Assembly: GCF_021608265.1 (NCBI RefSeq)
Contig: NZ_JAKIHP010000005.1
Coordinates: 62,001 to 126,000 of the forward strand
Direction: 5' to 3'
Source: Flavobacterium wongokense
Lineage (GTDB): Bacteria > Bacteroidota > Bacteroidia > Flavobacteriales > Flavobacteriaceae
DNA length: 64,000 nucleotides
Part shown: positions 61,007 to 64,000 of the stretch, piece after piece
How positions within the stretch are numbered: the first letter of the stretch is position 1
How the letters are laid out: the number at the start of each line of letters is the position of its first letter
Translations under genes and position numbers: made by a program
The notes under the pieces: model-generated
Database searches by the model: none
Seen by the model: the letters and a program-made list of their open reading frames with translations, nothing else
What the model was told of the DNA's origin: nothing

Positions 61007-61924
61007 ATGAAACAAGAAAACAACAATCCGTTATTATGCAATCCTGAGATCGGGGTTTGCGAAATGCCCCTGAACGATGACGTTCAAAAAAAGGAAGCAA
61101 CCATTACTACTGAAAAAACCATTAAAATAGTTTATTTCACTGACCCTATTTGTTCCTCCTGTTGGGGAATCGAGCCACAATTGCGAAAACTGAAACTGGA
61201 ATATGGAACCAATTTTGAAATAGAATACCGTATGGGTGGTCTTTTAAAAGACTGGTCCTACAACAGTGGCGGCATCAGCAAGCCTAGTGATGTGGCACAT
61301 CACTGGGATGAAGTAAGCAAATATTATGGAATGCCGATTGTTGGTGATGTATGGATGGAAGATCCTTTATCCTCTTCGTATCCACCATCAATAGCATTTA
61401 AGGCTGCAGAGCTGCAAAGCAAGGAAAAAGCCATTCTCTTTTTAAGACGAATCAGGGAAATGGTGTTTTTGGAAAAGAAAAACATTGCCAAATGGGAACA
61501 CTTACAACAGGCCGCCATTGAAGTTGGGTTAAATCCAGACAAATTAAAATTGGACTACGAAGGCAAAGCTCAGGATTTATTCTATGAGGATTTGGCACTG
61601 GCAAGAGACTATGGCGTTCGTGGATTCCCAACTTTTTTCTTTAGTAATTCAAATGAGCAACTAGTGCTTAATGGCTTTAAGCAGTATGAAGTTTTTGAAG
61701 ATACTTTGCTGCAATTGAATCCAAATGCAAAGAAAACAACAACAGACACCGACTACAAATCGTTATTTGCACATTATCCGACCTTGACAACAAAGGAATT
61801 CGCCACTTTATCCAACGTATCCTTCATAGAAGCAGAAACTATTTTGAGCAAACTAGCTTCATCCGATAAACTAAAAAGAATGACGACCAAAAATGGCAGC
61901 ATTTGGCAATTAGCTCAACGTTAA
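61007..61924 (+). CDS. FrnE/SpxH-like DsbA-family thiol oxidoreductase
   Basis: 305 residues. The thioredoxin fold has CSSC at residues 49-52 in YFTDPICSSCWGIEPQLRKLKLEYG, the pattern of FrnE and SpxH (ClpXP adaptor) proteins; the cis-Pro GFPTFFF lies further on. A second Cys pair, CNPEIGVC (11 and 18), precedes the fold. The C-terminal 70 residues (YPTLTTKEFATLSNVSFIEAETILSKLASSDKLKRM) look like a small winged helix. The ATG at 61007 fits homologues; an in-frame TTG at 60917 would add a lipoprotein-like signal (TLFILTLLFINC). Next to an HxlR regulator, so probably stress-induced. Confidence 0.82.
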   Translation: MKQENNNPLLCNPEIGVCEMPLNDDVQKKEATITTEKTIKIVYFTDPICSSCWGIEPQLRKLKLEYGTNFEIEYRMGGLLKDWSYNSGGISKPSDVAHHWDEVSKYYGMPIVGDVWMEDPLSSSYPPSIAFKAAELQSKEKAILFLRRIREMVFLEKKNIAKWEHLQQAAIEVGLNPDKLKLDYEGKAQDLFYEDLALARDYGVRGFPTFFFSNSNEQLVLNGFKQYEVFEDTLLQLNPNAKKTTTDTDYKSLFAHYPTLTTKEFATLSNVSFIEAETILSKLASSDKLKRMTTKNGSIWQLAQR

Positions 61925-61967
61925 TTAATAAATTTGCGATAGTCCTTCTCCTTTTAATCAAGACAAA

Positions 61968-62660
61968 ATGAGCGAAATCATAGATTTAAGCCAGGAATTA
62001 TTTGACGGAATGCCCATTTTCAATGGACTTCCTGAAGTAAAGATTACTATTCACGCCACACATGAGGAATGGGACGGAATTGAAAATCCAACCACAAAAA
62101 CACCTAGTCTATTAAAGCTGGAACTAGGTGAACATACCGGAACCCATGTTGACGCCTTAAACCACATGGGCAAAGAATATGTTGGGCAGTCCATTGACGT
62201 TATGCCACTTTCAATGTTTTATACCGAAGGAATCTGCCTCGATTTTACCCATAAAGACCTTGGCGAACTGATTAGTTCTGATGAAATAGCCATTTCTCTG
62301 CAAAATGAAGGTTTAACCATTAAGAAAGGAGATACTGTTTTACTCTGTACCAATCATTACAAAAAATATTTTGGAACAGAAGACTGGAAGAATGGACCCG
62401 GAATTACCGCCGAAGCGGCACGTTGGCTTGGCGAACACAAAATTGCAGCTTTTGGCGTAGAAACAATGTCTCCGGGCATACCTAAGATATCTAATAATGA
62501 AGTGCATAAAATTTGTGGCGAGCTCGGTTTTACGCATTACGAAAACATGGTAAACCTTGACAAGTTACTGCGTCGGGGACGATTCAGGTTTATTGCATTA
62601 CCGCTTAAGATAAGAGGCGGTACCGGATCTCCGGTAAGGGCTGTGGCTGTTTTTGAATGA
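61968..62660 (+). CDS. Cyclase / kynurenine-formamidase-like hydrolase
   Basis: 230 residues of the putative-cyclase family. The metal site is in GEHTGTHVDALNHM: His56, His60, Asp62 and His66. The N-terminal IIDLSQELFDGMPIF and GVETMSPGIPKISNNEVHKI also fit. Known relatives include kynurenine formamidase and isatin hydrolase, which use zinc or manganese. Substrate unknown. It lies 43 bases after the DsbA-like gene on the same strand. Confidence 0.82.
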   Translation: MSEIIDLSQELFDGMPIFNGLPEVKITIHATHEEWDGIENPTTKTPSLLKLELGEHTGTHVDALNHMGKEYVGQSIDVMPLSMFYTEGICLDFTHKDLGELISSDEIAISLQNEGLTIKKGDTVLLCTNHYKKYFGTEDWKNGPGITAEAARWLGEHKIAAFGVETMSPGIPKISNNEVHKICGELGFTHYENMVNLDKLLRRGRFRFIALPLKIRGGTGSPVRAVAVFE

Positions 62661-62714
62661 GTGAAGCAAAAATCCTGTCAAGTTTTTTATCTTTAGGATA
62701 TAAATAACAATGTT

Positions 62715-63275
62715 ATGAGCGACAAACTGATACAAATAATAAAGGCCATCGGCTCTTTTACGGATGATGAAATTGATTTTTTTGTCAGCAGGCTAAAGGA
62801 ACAATTCATACCCAAAGGAGAACATTTCCTAACCGAAGGACAGGTAAGCCGCCATTTAGGATTTATCGTTTCGGGAATTGGAATGCATTACAGAAATTAT
62901 GAAGGCGTTGAGATACCGACCGACTTTACTATTGAAAATGAATGGTTGGGCTATTTGAACAGTTTTACCAATAAAACAGTTTCGGATATGAATATTAAGG
63001 TTTTAGAAGATACACAACTACTGACATTGTCAGCCGAGGATTTTGAAAAAGTTTATCTATTCCAGCCAAAATTCATCCTGCTGAAAGATTATTATACCGA
63101 GCTTTCCTTTATCAATCATACACGCCACACAGCAGACCTTGCCATGCTGGATGCCAAACAACGTTATTATAAATTCATGAAGGAAAAGCCACACCTTGTC
63201 AATCGCGTTCCGCAATATTATATCGCGGCTTATTTAGGAATTAAACCGCAGTCGCTCAGCAGGATAAGAAAATAA
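62715..63275 (+). CDS. Crp-like regulator with cyclic-nucleotide-binding fold
   Basis: 186 residues. The cNMP-binding-like beta roll spans about residues 20-115 (FIPKGEHFLTEGQVSRHLGFIVSGIGMHYRNYEGVEIPTDFTIENEWLGYLNSF), followed by a linker helix and a C-terminal helix-turn-helix (QYYIAAYLGIKPQSLSRIRK). The usual cAMP-binding residues are not all present, so the ligand is unknown. It precedes the outer-membrane protein gene and closes the stress cluster. Confidence 0.82.
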   Translation: MSDKLIQIIKAIGSFTDDEIDFFVSRLKEQFIPKGEHFLTEGQVSRHLGFIVSGIGMHYRNYEGVEIPTDFTIENEWLGYLNSFTNKTVSDMNIKVLEDTQLLTLSAEDFEKVYLFQPKFILLKDYYTELSFINHTRHTADLAMLDAKQRYYKFMKEKPHLVNRVPQYYIAAYLGIKPQSLSRIRK

Positions 63276-63360
63276 AATCGGCAGTTCGTTATTAACAAAT
63301 GTGAACGATATTGTTTGGAGCAGTTGCCAACTTTGCATCATAATTTAAAAACAAAAGATT

Positions 63361-64000
63361 ATGATACATTTAAAAAAGCAACTATTAAAAATGACGGCTG
63401 TAGTTATGGCCGTAACATTACAAAGCCAGGCACAAACACAGGACTGGAAAACAGAAAAAAGGGTTAATCTCTTATTCGGAGTAGCCCAAACCGCAATTGC
63501 AAAAGGCTATAATGTAGAAGTAAATTACATCCACAACCGCTTCATTTTTGACTATTCACACGGCGCTTCGTTGGATTTTTCCGGGAATTTACTTCCCGAT
63601 GATTTGAAAAGGCAGCAGCTCGCAATTCATGAACCTTATACGACAGGATTCGGGATTGGTTACCGTTTGAAGGAGTGGATCAATATTAGGGTGGAACCAA
63701 AATGGCACCGGTTTGAATTTTATTATGAAGGCAGTCCGCAGAACAAAAGTACCGAGATTACCGCGTACAATGCCTTCAGCCTTGGACTTGGAGTATACGG
63801 AAGTTATATTCCGTTTAAAAAGAAGGATAATTTTTTGAAAGGTTTTATCATCGCGCCAAGCATCCGTTTTTGGCCAACCGTCAGTTCTAGTTTAAAAGGG
63901 AACAAATTCTCTTATTTTAACACTGTTACAGGTCAAAATGAAGAAATCAAAACGCTCGATTCGGGTTCCAAATTCACACCTTGGGTAGCAAATGTAAGCA
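63361..64000 (+). CDS. Outer-membrane protein, incomplete at window end
   Basis: The frame is open from ATG at 63361 to the end of the window with no stop, so at least 213 residues are coded. Signal peptide (MTAVVMAVTLQSQAQ, about 11-25). The mature part has repeated beta-strand pairs with aromatic ends (VEVNYIHNRFIFDYSH, FGIGYRLKEWINIRVEPKWHRFEFYYEGS, FSLGLGVYGSYIPFK), typical of an outer-membrane beta-barrel. The protein continues beyond the window. Confidence 0.75.
   Translation, partial: MIHLKKQLLKMTAVVMAVTLQSQAQTQDWKTEKRVNLLFGVAQTAIAKGYNVEVNYIHNRFIFDYSHGASLDFSGNLLPDDLKRQQLAIHEPYTTGFGIGYRLKEWINIRVEPKWHRFEFYYEGSPQNKSTEITAYNAFSLGLGVYGSYIPFKKKDNFLKGFIIAPSIRFWPTVSSSLKGNKFSYFNTVTGQNEEIKTLDSGSKFTPWVANVS

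Overview
The window looks like a chromosomal segment of a Flavobacterium-type bacterium (phylum Bacteroidota). The basis is fivefold: five type IX secretion substrates (two ending in a gliding-motility-associated CHU_C-type tail, three in a Por-type tail ending in Lys-rich residues); -7 promoter boxes of the form TAnnTTTG instead of sigma70 boxes; A/T-rich leaders without clear Shine-Dalgarno sequences; FrnE/DsbA, NRDE, S23 and WG-repeat families typical of the group; and a low to moderate GC content. No rRNA, CRISPR array, transposase or prophage was seen. There is one tRNA (Val, anticodon UAC).

Layout. 0-4.5 kb: obg, a CNNM/HlyC-type transporter, adk and hpt on the minus strand. 4.5-9.1 kb: purK and purE separated by a small membrane protein, a secreted protein, and an M3 oligopeptidase. 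9.1-14.9 kb: a secreted M43 metalloprotease, a UbiA-like membrane protein and gcvP. 14.95-17.95 kb is the clearest accessory island: an orphan promoter with a palindrome, an AT-rich OLD-family ATPase/TOPRIM nuclease gene, tandem 22-bp REP-like units, a GC-rich orphan gene and an 11-bp repeat array that folds into a 21-bp hairpin. 18.0-24.3 kb: Hsp20, truncated hemoglobin, a KAS III-like enzyme plus methyltransferase, a WG-repeat protein, a glycosyltransferase and an Mla-type ABC pair. 24.3-31.7 kb: two huge tandem paralogous CHU_C adhesin-like proteins.

31.7-42.9 kb: a long mostly minus-strand run (manC, SprT-like, an S23 cassette between inverted repeats, SDR, LysE-like plus ATP-grasp, NRDE, DinB, DoxX plus YHS, GNAT plus Crp, acyl-CoA dehydrogenase), then anmK and a Lys-rich repeat protein. 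42.9-52.8 kb: a BNR/HAF secreted protein, a TPR/AraC plus TPR/TM pair divergent from a CheY-like regulator, and a multidomain reprolysin. 52.8-59.3 kb: glutamate dehydrogenase, a TonB-like protein, an M23 peptidase, exbD/exbB in opposite orientation, folC and tRNA-Val. 59.3-64 kb: a repeat-rich intergenic region with a structured RNA candidate, then a stress/redox cluster (DJ-1-like, HxlR, FrnE-like DsbA, cyclase/amidohydrolase-like, Crp-like) and an outer-membrane protein cut by the window end.

Most genes are housekeeping or cell-surface. The best candidates for undescribed biology are the 14.95-17.95 kb island and the S23 gene bounded by inverted repeats that also supply its start and stop codons.
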